A stretch of 64,000 nucleotides of DNA from Heracleum sosnowskyi (lineage: Eukaryota; Streptophyta; Magnoliopsida; Apiales; Apiaceae), in assembly GCA_030848705.1 (NCBI GenBank), contig JAUIZM010000095.1:1-64000 (forward strand), read 5' to 3'. Below the pieces are notes generated by a model. That model had not been told where the DNA came from and searched no databases. It worked only from the letters and a program-made list of their open reading frames with translations. Made by a program: the position numbers and the translations under genes. Of the stretch, positions 25,001 to 37,502 are shown in pieces. Position 1 is the stretch's first letter; each line of letters begins with the position of its first letter.

Positions 25001-27560
25001 CCATTTTCGGAGGTCGAAAAAACCCATTTCCGGAAATGAAATTTCGCGTTTTTTGGTCCGTACGTCCATTTTGTACCTCTATTTTAGCACGTGACAAAAA
25101 CAATTGGAAGAAAAATGTCCGGAACCTCGTTTTTTGAGCGTGTGAAAATGCCAGTGAAACCAGTTTTGGGTCAAAAAGTGGGTTTTTTTCCATTTTCGGG
25201 GGTCGAAAAAACCCATTTCCGGAAATGAAATTTCGCGTTTTTTGGTCCGTACGTCCATTTGGTACCTCTATTTTAGCACGTAACAAAAAAAATCGGAAGA
25301 AAAATGTCCGGAACCTCGTTTTTTGAGCGCGTGAAAATGCCAGTGAAACCAGTTTTGGGCCGAAAAGTGGGTTTTTTCCCATTTTCGGGGGTCGAAAAAA
25401 CCCATTTCCGGAAATCAAATTTCGCGTTTTTTGGTCCGTACGTCCATTTTGTACCTCTATTTTGGCACGTGACAAAAAAAATCGGAAGAAAAATGTCCGG
25501 AACCTCGTTTTTTGAGCGCGTGAAAATGCCAGTGAAACCAGTTTTGGACCGAAAAGTGGGTTTTTTCCCATTTTCGGAGGTCGAAAAAACCCATTTCCGG
25601 AAATGAAATTTCACGTTTTTTGGTCCGTACGTCCATTTTGTACCTCTATTTTAGCACGTGACAAAAAAAATCGGAAGAAAAATGTCCGAAACCTCGTTTT
25701 TTGAGCGCGTGAAAATGCCAGTGAAACCAGTTTTGGACCGAAAAGTGGGTTTTTTCCCATTTTCGGGGGTCGAAAAAACCCATTTCCGGAAATTAAATTT
25801 CGCGTTTTTTGGTCCGTACGTCCATTTTGTACCTCTATTTTAGCACGTGACAAAAACAATTGGAAGAAAAATGTCCGGAACCTCGTTTTTTGAGCGTGTG
25901 AAAATGCCAGTGAAACCAGTTTTGGGTCAAAAAGTGGGTTTTTTTCCATTTTCGGGGGTCGAAAAAACCCATTTCCGGAAATGAAATTTCGCGTTTTTTG
26001 GTCCGTACGTCCATTTGGTACCTCTATTTTAGCACGTAACAAAAAAAATCGGAAGAAAAATGTCCGGAACCTCGTTTTTTGAGCGCGTGAAAATGCCAGT
26101 GAAACCAGTTTTGGGCCGAAAAGTGGGTTTTTTCCCATTTTCGGGGGTCGAAAAAACCCATTTCCGGAAATGAAATTTCATGTTTTTTGGTCCGTACGTC
26201 CATTTTTACCTCTATTTTAGCACGTGACAAAAAAAATCGGAAGAAAAATTTCCGGAACCTCGTTTTTTGAGCGCGTGAAAATGCCAGTGAAACCAGTTTT
26301 GGGCCAAAAAGTGGGTTTTTTCCCATTTTCGGAGGTCGAAAAAACCCATTTCCGGAAATGAAATTTCGCGTTTTTTTGGTCCGTACGTCCATTTTGTACC
26401 TCTATTTTAGCACGTGACAAAAAAAATCGGAAGAAAAATGTCCGGAACCTCGTTTTTTGAGCGCGTGAAAATGCCAGTGAAACCAGTTTTGGGCCAAAAA
26501 GTGGGTTTTTTCCCATTTTCGGGGATCGAAAAAACCCATTTCCGGAAATGAAATTTCATGTTTTTTGGTCCGTACGTCCATTTTTACCTCTATTTTAGCA
26601 CGTGACAAAAAAATCGGAAGAAAAATTTCCGGAACCTCGTTTTTTGAGCGCGTGAAAATGCCAGTGAAACCAGTTTTGGGCCAAAAAGTGGGATTTTTGC
26701 CATTTTCGGAGGTCGAAAAAACCCATTTCCGGAAATGAAATTTCGCGTTTTTTGGTCCGTACGTCCATTTTGTACCTCTATTTTAGCACGTGACAAAAAC
26801 AATTGGAAGAAAAATGTCCGGAACCTCGTTTTTTGAGCGTGTGAAAATGCCAGTGAAACCAGTTTTGGGTCAAAAAGTGGGTTTTTTTCCATTTTCGGGG
26901 GTCGAAAAAACCCATTTCCGGAAATGAAATTTCGCGTTTTTTGGTCCGTACGTCCATTTGGTACCTCTATTTTAGCACGTAACAAAAAAAATCGGAAGAA
27001 AAATGTCCGGAACCTCGTTTTTTGAGCGCGTGAAAATGCCAGTGAAACCAGTTTTGGGCCGAAAAGTGGGTTTTTTCCCATTTTCGGGGGTCGAAAAAAC
27101 CCATTTCCGGAAATCAAATTTCGCGTTTTTTGGTCCGTACGTCCATTTTGTACCTCTATTTTGGCACGTGACAAAAAAAATCGGAAGAAAAATGTCCGGA
27201 ACCTCGTTTTTTGAGCGCGTGAAAATGCCAGTGAAACCAGTTTTGGACCGAAAAGTGGGTTTTTTCCCATTTTCGGAGGTCGAAAAAACCCATTTCCGGA
27301 AATGAAATTTCACGTTTTTTGGTCCGTACGTCCATTTTGTACCTCTATTTTAGCACGTGACAAAAAAAATCGGAAGAAAAATGTCCGAAACCTCGTTTTT
27401 TGAGCGCGTGAAAATGCCAGTGAAACCAGTTTTGGACCGAAAAGTGGGTTTTTTCCCATTTTCGGGGGTCGAAAAAACCCATTTCCGGAAATTAAATTTC
27501 GCGTTTTTTGGTCCGTACGTCCATTTTGTACCTCTATTTTAGCACGTGACAAAAACAATT
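22062..27560. repeat. Recent segmental duplications inside the satellite
   Basis: A rare G in TTTTGGCACGTG recurs at about 22634, 25463 and 27162, and a rare T in GGAAATTAAATTTCG recurs at about 22964, 25793 and 27492. The copies are offset by 2829 and then 1699 bp. Another private change (GGATTTTTGCC) is shared by only the last two copies, near 24996 and 26695. This gives the order of duplication. Confidence 0.75.
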
Positions 27561-29811
27561 GGAAGAAAAATGTCCGGAACCTCGTTTTTTGAGCGTGTGA
27601 AAATGCCAGTGAAACCAGTTTTGGGTCAAAAAGTGGGTTTTTTTCCATTTTCGGGGGTCGAAAAAACCCATTTCCGGAAATGAAATTTCGCGTTTTTTGG
27701 TCCGTACGTCCATTTGGTACCTCTATTTTAGCACGTAACAAAAAAAATCGGAAGAAAAATGTCCGGAACCTCGTTTTTTGAGCGCGTGAAAATGCCAGTG
27801 AAACCAGTTTTGGGCCGAAAAGTGGGTTTTTTCCCATTTTCGGGGGTCGAAAAAACCCATTTCCGGAAATCAAATTTCGCGTTTTTTGGTCCGTACGTCC
27901 ATTTTGTACCTCTATTTTAGCACGTGACAAAAAAAATCGGAAGAAAAATGTCCGGAACCTCGTTTTTTGAGCGCGTGAAAATGCCAGTGATCCAGTTTTG
28001 GGCTGAAAAGTGGGTTTTTTCCCATTTTCGGGGGTCGAAAAAACCAATTTGCGGAAATGAAATTTCGCGTTTTTTGGTCCGTACGTCCATTTTGTACCTC
28101 TATTTTAGCACGTGACAAAAAAAAATCGGAAGAAAAATTTCCGGAACCTCGTTTTTTGAGCGCGTGAAAATGCCAGTGAAACCAGTTTTGGGCCAAAAAG
28201 TGGGTTTTTTCCCATTTTCGGGGATCGAAAAAACCCATTTCCGGAAATGAAATTTCATGTTTTTTGGTCCGTACGTCCATTTTTACCTCTATTTTAGCAC
28301 GTGACAAAAAAAATCGGAAGAAAAATTTCCGGAACCTCGTTTTTTGAGCGCGTGAAAATGCCAGTGAAACCAGTTTTGGGCCAAAAAGTGGGTTTTTTCC
28401 CATTTTCGGAGGTCGAAAAAACCCATTTCCGGAAATGAAATTTCGCGTTTTTTGGTCCGTACGTCCATTTTGTACCTCTATTTTAGCACGTGACAAAAAA
28501 AATCGGAAAAAAATGTCCGGAACCTCGTTTTTTGAGCGCGTGAAAATGCCAGTGAAACCAGTTTTGGGCCAAAAAGTGGGTTTTTTCCCATTTTCGGGGA
28601 TCGAAAAAACCCATTTCCGGAAATGAAATTTCATGTTTTTTGGTCCGTACGTCCATTTTTACCTCTATTTTAGCACGTGACAAAAAAAATCGGAAGAAAA
28701 ATTTCCGGAACCTCGTTTTTTGAGCGCGTGAAAATGCCAGTGAAACCAGTTTTGGGCCAAAAAGTGGGATTTTTCCCATTTTCGGAGGTCGAAAAAACCC
28801 ATTTCCGGAAATGAAATTTCGCGTTTTTTGGTCCGTACGTCCATTTTGTACCTCTATTTTAGCACGTGACAAAAAAAATCGGAAGAAAAATGTCCGGAAC
28901 CTCGTTTTTTGAGCGCGTGAAAATGCCAGTGAAACCAGTTTTGGGCCAAAAAGTGGGTTTTTTCCCATTTTCGGGGATCGAAAAAACCCATTTCCGGAAA
29001 TGAAATTTCATGTTTTTTGGTCCGTACGTCCATTTTTACCTCTATTTTAGCACGTGACAAAAAAAATCGGAAGAAAAAGTTCCGGAACCTCGTTTTTTGA
29101 GCGCGTGAAAATGCCAGTGAAACCAGTTTTGGGCCAAAAAGTGGGTTTTTTCCCATTTTCGGAGGTCGAAAAAACCCATTTCCGGAAATGAAATTTCGCG
29201 TTTTTTGGTCCGTACGTCCATTTTGTACCTCTATTTTAGCACGTGACAAAAAAAATCGGAAGAAAAATGTCCGGAACCTCGTTTTTTGAGCGCGTGAAAA
29301 TGCCAGTGAAACCAGTTTTGGGCCGAAAAGTGGGTTTTTTCCCATTTTCGGGGGTCGAAAAAACCCATTTCCGGAAATCAAATTTCACGTTTTTTGGTCC
29401 GTACGTCCATTTTGTACCTCTATTTTAGCACGTGACAAAAAAAATCGGAAGAAAAATGTCCGGAACCTCGTTTTTTGAGCGCGTGAAAATGCCAGTGAAA
29501 CCAGTTTTGGGCCGAAAAGTGGGTTTTTTCCCATTTTCGGGGGTCGAAAAAACCCATTTCCGGAAATAAAATTTCGCGTTTTTTGGTCCGTACGTCCATT
29601 TTGTACCTCTATTTTAGCACGTGACAAAAAAAATCGGAAGAAAAATGTCCGGAACCTCGTTTTTTGAGCGCGTGAAAATGCCAGTGATCCAGTTTTGGGC
29701 CGAAAAGTGGGTTTTTTCCCATTTTCGGGGGTCGAAAAAACCAATTTGCGGAAATGAAATTTCGCGTTTTTTGGTCCGTACGTCCATTTTGTACCTCTAT
29801 TTTAGCACGTG

Positions 29812-30390
29812 ACAAAAATAATTGGAAGAAAAATATCCGGAACCTCGTTTTTTGAGCGCGTGAAAATGCCAGTGAAACCAGTTTTGGGCCGAAAAGTAGG
29901 TTTTTTCCCATTTTCGGGGGTCGAAAAAACCCATTTCCGGAAATGAAATTTCGCGTTTTTTGGTCTGTACGTCCATTTTGTACCTCTATTTTAGCACGTG
30001 ACAAAAAAAATCGGAATAAAAATGTCCGGAACCTCGTTTTTTGAGCGCGTGAAAATGCCAGTGAAACGAGTTTTGGGCCGAAAAGTGGGTTTTTTCCCAT
30101 TTTCGGGGGTCGAAAAAACCCATTTCTAGAAATGAAATTTCGCGTTTTTTGGTCCGTACGTCCATTTTATACCTCTATTTTAGCACGTGACAAAAAAAAT
30201 CGGAAGAAAAATGTCCGTAATCTCGTTTTTTGAGTGCGTGAAAATGCCCCAGTGAAACCAGTTTTGGGCCAAAAAGTGGGTTTTTTCCCATTTTCGGGGG
30301 TCGAAAAACCCCATTTCCGGAAATGAAATTTCGCGTTTTTTGGTCCGTACGTCCATTTTGTACCTCTATTTTTGCACGTGACAAAAACAA
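29812..30390. repeat. Satellite block homologous to about 6775-7345
   Basis: Several private variants are shared with the irregular block 23 kb to the left: GGTCTGTACG (6922 and 29962), GAAACGAG, TTTCTAGAAATG (7085 and 30124), TTTTATACCTC, TGTCCGTAA and AATGCCCCAGTG. The copy here lacks most of the extra homopolymer bases of the left copy. Confidence 0.7.
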
Positions 30391-33300
30391 TTGGAAGAAA
30401 AATGTCCGGAACCTCGTTTTTTGAGCGTGTGAAAATGCCAGTGAAACCAGTTTTGGGCCAAAAAGTGGGTTTTTTCCCATTTTCGGGGGTCGAAAAAACC
30501 CATTTCCGGAAATGAAATTTCGCGTTTTTTGGTCCGTACGTCCATTTTGTACCTCTATTTTAGCACGTGACAAAAAAAATCGGAAGAAAAATTTCCGGAA
30601 CCTCGTTTTTTGAGCGCGTGAAAATGCCAGTGAAACCAGTTTTGGGCCAAAAAGTGGGTTTTTTCCCATTTTCGGGGATCGAAAAAACCCATTTCCGGAA
30701 ATGAAATTTCATGTTTTTTGGTCCGTACGTCCATTTTTACCTCTATTTTAGCACGTGACAAAAAAAATCGGAAGAAAAATTTCCAGAACCTCGTTTTTTG
30801 AGCGCGTGAAAATGCCAGTGAAACCAGTTTTGGGCCAAAAAGTGGGTTTTTTCCCATTTTCGGAGGTCGAAAAAACCCATTTCCGGAAATCAAATTTCGC
30901 GTTTTTTGGTCCGTACGTCCATTTTGTACCTCTATTTTAGCACGTGACAAAAAAAATCGGAAGAAAAATGTCCGGAACCTCATTTTTTGAGCGCGTGAAA
31001 ATGCCAGTGAAACCAGTTTTGGGCCAAAAAGTGGGTTTTTTTCCCATTTTCGGGGATCGAAAAAACCCATTTCCGGAAATGAAATTTCATGTTTTTTGGT
31101 CCGTACGTCCATTTTTACCTCTATTTTAGCACGTGACAAAAAAAATCGGAAGAAAAATTTCCGGAACCTCGTTTTTTGAGCGCGTGAAAATGCCAGTGAA
31201 ACCAGTTTTGGGCCAAAAAGTGGGATTTTTCCCATTTTCGGAGGTCGAAAAAACCCATTTCCGGAAATGAAATTTCGCGTTTTTTGGTCCGTACGTCCAT
31301 TTTGTACCTCTATTTTAGCACGTGACAAAAACAATTGGAAGAAAAATGTCCGGAACCTCGTTTTTTGAGCGTGTGAAAATGCCAGTGAAACCAGTTTTGG
31401 GTCAAAAAGTGGGTTTTTTTCCATTTTCGGGGGTCGAAAAAACCCATTTCCGGAAATGAAATTTCGCGTTTTTTGGTCCGTACGTCCATTTGGTACCTCT
31501 ATTTTAGCACGTAACAAAAAAAATCGGAAGAAAAATGTCCGGAACCTCGTTTTTTGAGCGCGTGAAAATGCCAGTGAAACCAGTTTTGGGCCGAAAAGTG
31601 GGTTTTTTCCCATTTTCGGGGGTCGAAAAAACCCATTTCCGGAAATCAAATTTCGCGTTTTTTGGTCCGTACGTCCATTTTGTACCTCTATTTTAGCACG
31701 TGACAAAAAAAATCGGAAGAAAAATGTCCGGAACCTCGTTTTTTGAGCGCGTGAAAATGCCAGTGAAACCAGTTTTGGACCGAAAAGTGGGTTTTTTCCC
31801 ATTTTCGGAGGTCGAAAAAACCCATTTCCGGAAATGAAATTTCACGTTTTTTGGTCCGTACGTCCATTTTGTACCTCTATTTTAACACGTGACAAAAAAA
31901 ATCGGAAGAAAAATGTCCGGAACCTCGTTTTTTGAGCGCGTGAAAATGCCAGTGAAACCAGTTTTGGACCGAAAAGTGGGTTTTTTCCCATTTTCGGGGG
32001 TCGAAAAAACCCATTTCCGGAAATGAAATTTCGCGTTTTTTGGTCCGTACGTCCATTTTGTACCTCTATTTTAGCACGTGACAAAAACAATTGGAAGAAA
32101 AATGTCCGGAACCTCGTTTTTTGAGCGTGTGAAAATGCCAGTGAAACCAGTTTTGGGTCAAAAAGTGGGTTTTTTTCCATTTTCGGGGGTCGAAAAAACC
32201 CATTTCCGGAAATGAAATTTCGCGTTTTTTGGTCCGTACGTCCATTTGGTACCTCTATTTTAGCACGTAACAAAAAAAATCGGAAGAAAAATGTCCGGAA
32301 CCTCGTTTTTTGAGCGCGTGAAAATGCCAGTGAAACCAGTTTTGGGCCGAAAAGTGGGTTTTTTCCCATTTTCGGGGGTCGAAAAAACCCATTTCCGGAA
32401 ATCAAATTTCGCGTTTTTTGGTCCGTACGTCCATTTTGTACCTCTATTTTAGCACGTGACAAAAAAAATCGGAAGAAAAATGTCCGGAACCTCGTTTTTT
32501 GAGCGCGTGAAAATGCCAGTGATCCAGTTTTGGGCTGAAAAGTGGGTTTTTTCCCATTTTCGGGGGTCGAAAAAACCAATTTGCGGAAATGAAATTTCGC
32601 GTTTTTTGGTCCGTACGTCCATTTTATACCTCTATTTTAGCACGTGACAAAAAAAATCGGAAGAAAAATTTCCGGAACCTCGTTTTTTGAGCGCGTGAAA
32701 ATGCCAGTGAAACCAGTTTTGGGCCAAAAAGTGGGTTTTTTCCCATTTTCGGGGATCGAAAAAACCCATTTCCGGAAATGAAATTTCATGTTTTTTGGTC
32801 CGTACGTCCATTTTTACCTCTATTTTAGCACGTGACAAAAAAAATCGGAAGAAAAATTTCCGGAACCTCGTTTTTTGAGCGCGTGAAAATGCCAGTGAAA
32901 CCAGTTTTGGGCCAAAAAGTGGGTTTTTTCCCATTTTCGGAGGTCGAAAAAACCCATTTCCGGAAATGAAATTTCGCGTTTTTTGGTCCGTACGTCCATT
33001 TTGTACCTCTATTTTAGCACGTGACAAAAAAAATCGGAAGAAAAATGTCCGGAACCTCGTTTTTTGAGCGCGTGAAAATGCCAGTGAAACCAGTTTTGGG
33101 CCAAAAAGTGGGTTTTTTCCCATTTTCGGGGATCGAAAAAACCCATTTCCGGAAATGAAATTTCATGTTTTTTGGTCCGTACGTCCATTTTTACCTCTAT
33201 TTTAGCACGTGACAAAAAAAATCGGAAGAAAAATTTCCGGAACCTCGTTTTTTGAGCGCGTGAAAATGCCAGTGAAACCAGTTTTGGGCCAAAAAGTGGG

Positions 33301-33704
33301 TTTTTTCCCATTTTCGGAGGTCGAAAAAACCCATTTCCGGAAATGAAATTTCGCGTTTTTTGGTCCGTACGTCCATTTTGTACCTCTATTTTAGCACGTG
33401 ACAAAAAAAATCGGAAGAAAAATGTCCGGAACCTCGTTTTTTGAGCGCGTGAAAATGCCAGTGAAACCAGTTTTGGGCCGAAAAGTGGGTTTTTTCCCAT
33501 TTTCGGGGGTCGAAAAAACCCATTTCCGGAAATGAAATTGTTATTCCCAAATGACCTAACAGAATTGTAGAAGGGGGGGTTGAATACAATTCTTGATATT
33601 TTCTTGAAACTAAAACACTTTATAAAATAAAACTGAACTGAATAAATAAAAACACAAGATATAAATAATTCAGTTGGATTGTTTGATGATCCAACTGAAG
33701 TGTT

Positions 33705-33710
33705 TTTATT
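33705..33710 (-). terminator. LTR poly(A) signal
   Basis: The minus strand reads AATAAA at this site, downstream of the LTR TATA box. It would serve as the polyadenylation signal of the retrotransposon RNA. Confidence 0.45.
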
Positions 33711-33845
33711 GCGGAAATAATCTGTGATACAAAAGTACACAGCTGCTCAGTTACAAGGTTGTAGAGAAGAATTGCTCTCAAAAATAGCTAATACAATCTA
33801 TTTGTGTTTCTTCTCTCATCTTTCTAAAGTAACTGCTACACTTGG

Positions 33846-33853
33846 TTATATAA
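33846..33853 (-). promoter_or_regulatory. LTR TATA box
   Basis: The minus strand reads TTATATAA here, inside the LTR. It lies about 140 bp upstream, in the element's direction, of a poly(A) signal, the expected order for U3-R-U5. Transcription would start about 30 bp further, near 33815. Confidence 0.55.
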
Positions 33854-34140
33854 TCCCAAGTTTACAATTCTACGTTTGGTTAAACTAAAGAATAATAGTA
33901 GTAACCATCAGTAGCTTGCTTTTCATTCCTTTTGTCCAATGGTCCTTGGAGATCTTAGCTTTTGTCTTCATGCTCATTATAATCATTCCCAAGAGCCTTA
34001 TTTGAAATTGGAATGTTTCCTTATTTCCAGTAACCACTTTGATGGCTTCCAATGCAAAGTACACTTCCATATCTCCTTTTAGATCTGTTCAGTAAACTGT
34101 CACTATCACTTTGTCAACTGTTCAAAAAGCAACATTGATT

Positions 34141-34485
34141 CGTTGATAGCAAGGAGATGTGTTTCGTTGATAGCTTCATTCTTCATTCCGTTGATGGTGT
34201 TTCCCTCGTTTCGTTGATGGGTAAACTCCATACCGTTGACAGAGTAATCTTCATACCGTTGACATGTCTTCACTTAGGCAGAATTACAAGGCATAACATA
34301 TTTACAATTAACCAACCTATTTTGCCTATCTAGTACATAGTCAACATGACTTAGAAAACCTATCTTAAAACATATAATAGAATGCCTATCATACTGTGAA
34401 GTATTGTACAATGCAATTGCTACAGCACTCATTTCGTTGATGAGCTTCTGTCAACGAAACACTGCTAAGCATGCTATTTCGTTGA
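34141..34485. repeat. Cluster of CGTTGA motifs in the LTR
   Basis: The plus strand carries CGTTGA at 34141, 34165, 34189, 34212, 34234, 34257, 34435 and 34480, and its inverse TCAACG at 34451. The first six are spaced 22-24 bp apart. The wider context is YCGTTGAYRG. The same motif recurs inside the element's ORF at 36115-36159 and 37503-37587. Clusters of short repeats near the LTR and polypurine tract are known from Sireviruses, but I do not recognise this motif. Confidence 0.7.
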
Positions 34486-34560
34486 CAGCTACAAAATTGA
34501 CTTTACACAAATTCTACTAAGTGTTTTATGCTTATCATCAAGAACAACATATTCCTAACA

Positions 34561-34572
34561 ATCTCCCCCAAT
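34561..34572 (-). other. Polypurine tract of the retrotransposon
   Basis: On the minus strand a run ending GGGGGAGAT touches the first base of the LTR (TGTTAGG). This is the plus-strand primer of reverse transcription. Between it and the stop codon at 34747 there are about 175 bases of 3' untranslated sequence in which I see nothing else. Confidence 0.8.
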
Positions 34573-36114
34573 TTATGACTGATAGAATAACAGCCATAAA
34601 TCAAGAGACTTGATGATAACAAAAACACTCAGATACATCATAAATTACAAAAGTAGAAAATGTATTAAGCTTCAAAACTTTATAGACAAAATATAAGACT
34701 TACAAGACTAATGCCCACAAGTGCTCCTTTAGTCTGAGCAAATGTTTCATCTGTGACTTCTTTGTGGCATAGTCTTCTTCCCTCTCTTGGAGTTGTTTTC
34801 CTCAATCTGGACCTGTAGTCTTCTGTAGAAGATTTTCTCCTCTTCATCTTGATCACCAAGCTTGGATTGCATCAGCTTTAGAGTTTGATTAGATGCCTTC
34901 TCCAGCTGGTCTTCCATTCTGAAGAATCTTCTGCAATTGTCCTTGTCCTTAAACTCCATCATCCAATAAGGTTGAAGATGGATTTTCTTTCCTGTTGAGG
35001 GAACTCTAAGTATCCTGGGAAGAGCCTCAGGCTTGTTCCAGCTAGCCTTTATCTGACAGATTTTGGAGACCACCTCAGACTTGGCTGTTTTGGTGAAACC
35101 AAAGTCCTTTTTCAAGCATCTAAACACTGAGAGTAGTGTTTGATAGTCTTCTCCTAAAATTCTGTAGAGAGGCCACACTTGTTCTCTACCCCCCTTGAAT
35201 ATGAACACTAGTCTTTCAGGAAACTTTTGAGAAGCTGCAATTCCCCTTACTTCCACCAGGTTGTCTAAGTCAAGATGTAGACTGGATTCTTCCCTGATGT
35301 CAGCAATGTACATGCAGTCCTCTGGGTTTGAAGGGGGTTTTTGAGATTGTGGCTTTCTCACAAAAACAGGCTTTGCTTTGACAGGCCTCTTCTTTGTCTT
35401 CATTGGTTGGTCCTTTTCTAACAGGAACTTTGGAAAGTATGCCTCATCAAAATCAATTGGTTCCTCTTTTGGCATGATTGGTTGATCATGAAAATTGACA
35501 GGATGTGCAGGATCACAGGCCAACTTTCCTTCAAAAACTGGATTAGCAATTGTTGGAGGTGCAATAGGTATAGAAGAGTCTGATGCAGTACTCTGAGAAT
35601 CAGCACTCTCAAAGTCTATGTTTCTCCTAGCTCTCTCTTTGGGTTGCCTTGTGCTCTTCTTTGAACTCCTTTCCTCTCTAGTGCTTTCCTCTTGCTTCCT
35701 TTCTTCTTCATCTAGAGCTTGAGCTACTGCAAGAGCTTGCATAGCTGCTCTTTCTGATTCCTCAGCCTTGGCTTCAGCAAAGTTTGGATGACCAGCCCAA
35801 ACACAGATTTGTTGTCCATTCCTGTAGACAATTGCCCTTTGCTTCCTTATCTCATAATCATTACTTTCCTTTCTTTTTGTGATGAGTAGACCAAGAAGCT
35901 TGTGCTCATCTGGATAAGGTGCAGGATAGAAAGTCCTTGCTATGTTTTTGCCCTTTGGTTTAGCAGGGGACTTGGGAGATAGGCTTCTTTGAATTGTAGC
36001 TTGTTCCACATCCCTAATGCATGAAGTTTGTCCTTTTTCCTTCCTTGGTCCTTGAGTGACTCCATGTAGAAGGGGCTCTTGGTGATAGAAAGAATTTGTC
36101 TGTGGCTCCCATTC

Positions 36115-36159
36115 CGTTGATGCTAGTGCCATGGCATTCGTTGATGGCTGTTCCGTTGA
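36115..36159. repeat. CGTTGA motif cluster within the ORF (first)
   Basis: CGTTGA occurs at 36115, 36139 and 36154 on the plus strand, in the same YCGTTGAYRG context as in the LTR. Here it lies in coding DNA. Confidence 0.65.
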
Positions 36160-37502
36160 TGGATTTGAGTCCTTATCTTCAGTAATCTTCTTGAACTTTG
36201 CTTCTATGTTGGACCAATGTTCTTTGATTTGTTCTGCAAGTCTCATCCTCATAGAAGCTTCTTGTATAAGGTCAATACCATCCTTTTGCTGCTTGCCAAG
36301 CTCCCCCATTGCTAATGGCTCCTTTGGTAGGGAAATGGCTGGGACCATAACCTTGGTAATTTGAATGTCTAGCTCCTTAGATTTCTCCCCCTTTTTGTTA
36401 TCATCAAAAGAGATGACTGGGAGTCCTTGAGCTGCCACTAGCTGGGCCAATAGTTGAGTTTGTTTCTCCTGTTCCTTTTGCATCTGTGATAGAGTGGCTT
36501 CCACCTTGTCCACTCTAGAAGAGAGAGTCTTCAAGGAGGACTCCACTTCAGGTTCTTTAGAGAAAAACCTGTTCATCCTGGACACAGTGAGAAGAGGAAG
36601 CTTTTCATCTAGCCTCCTATCATTAGCAGCCCTAAGGTTGCTGATTGAATCCTTGATCTCTGTAGCCTCAATCCTTGTCTGCAACATTTGTAGCCTTTGA
36701 ATTTCCAGAGAATCCATTATGGCTTTGTAGAATTTCTTGTCCCTTGCTCCTGCAGACTCATGAGCTAGATATGCTTCTTTGTACTGCCTTGTGATAGCAG
36801 CATCCAAATTGCTTCTACCATGCATATCTTGAGAAAGCCAGTTTGGTGTAGGAGGCACCACAGAAGTCCCAGTCTGTGCAGTAGTGGCCACCTGTAAAGT
36901 GTCACCAAAGCTATCCTCATTATCAGAAAAATCAAAGTCTTCACTTGCTTCAGCTCCTGGAGGTAGATTGGTCAAGGCATCCTTTGCTCTTTGCATTGAT
37001 GCAGTTGTGTGAATTAGTTGTAGTGACCTCTCTGCCTCCACATTGCCCTGTTGAGCCAAAATTTGATAGGCTGACACAGGATGAGTAAAGGTCTCAGGAT
37101 CCAGGGAAATACTATCCAGAGTTTGCTGATAAACCTCTTGGAAAGTAAGTTCCCTTTCTCCCTCACTGACCTCCATTAACTCATTAGCAATGGCTGCTTC
37201 CATCCTTATTTCTCCTGTAGTCCCTTCTCTCTCTCCACTCTGTTCTTGCATCATGGGCTCCCCATGGCTCACACCTCTCACACCCTCACCTTCACCTTCT
37301 AAGGTGGAACTCTCAATCTCTCCTTTTGCCTGGCTGGAAGAAATAGCCAGCCTCTCACTCACATTCTCTCCTTTTGCCTGGCTGCAAGCCAGCCTCTCAG
37401 TTTCACTCCCTCTCAGTCCTAGAAGTGTCTCAACTACCACTAGATCATCTGCACTGGTTGTGGGAACAACTTGATTTTCAATTAAAGGTGCAGAGTGAAC
37501 TA

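Larger units (their letters stand above)
1..33538. repeat. Tandem satellite array, 188/189-bp monomer
   Basis: The whole interval is a head-to-tail array of one monomer, about 178 copies. The recurring landmark GCACGTGAC falls at 161, 349, 537 and 726, giving steps of 188 or 189 bp. The 188-bp classes each lack one base of the 189-bp form: one reads GTGATCCAG for GTGAAACCAG, another reads CCATTTTTACC for CCATTTTGTACC. Each monomer carries short palindromes (TTTCCGGAAA, CGTACG, CACGTG). Because 189 is divisible by three, minus-strand frames stay open across several monomers, but these are repeat artefacts. No known satellite family is recognised. Centromeric or subtelomeric location is possible and not shown. 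Confidence 0.97.
9947..33538. repeat. Satellite with irregular higher-order structure
   Basis: A recurrent four-monomer cassette starts at 9947, 12022, 14474, 17309, 20707, 22782, 25611, 27310 and 31842. The spacings are 2075, 2452, 2835, 3398, 2075, 2829, 1699 and 4532 bp. These equal 11, 13, 15, 18, 11, 15, 9 and 24 monomers. All spacings are whole monomer numbers, as unequal crossing-over in register would give. Confidence 0.75.
33539..34560 (-). mobile_element. LTR of a Copia-type retrotransposon (3' LTR of a minus-strand element)
   Basis: The 1022-bp interval begins TGTTATTCCC and ends ATTCCTAACA, giving TG...CA termini with a 5-bp inverted repeat (TGTTA/TAACA). It starts exactly where the satellite stops. 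On the minus strand a polypurine tract directly precedes it, which makes it the 3' LTR of an element read leftwards. The other LTR must lie beyond the right edge of the window. The five satellite bases before it are GAAAT. The match of GGGGGAGAT followed by TGTTAGGAATA to plant Copia and Sirevirus ends is from general knowledge of those families. Confidence 0.85.

Noticed and set aside
153..33123. Many long Phe/Lys/Arg-rich ORFs on both strands
   Set aside because: They are translations of the satellite. The 189-bp monomer is a multiple of three, so frames stay open, and 188-bp monomers shift them. The same 63-residue block repeats with no gene signals.
1..33538. CRISPR array
   Set aside because: The repeats are contiguous 188/189-bp monomers without unique spacers, in a plant genome.
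33009..33740. 243-codon minus-strand ORF crossing the satellite-LTR border
   Set aside because: It joins LTR sequence to satellite and has no coding features; a chance open frame.
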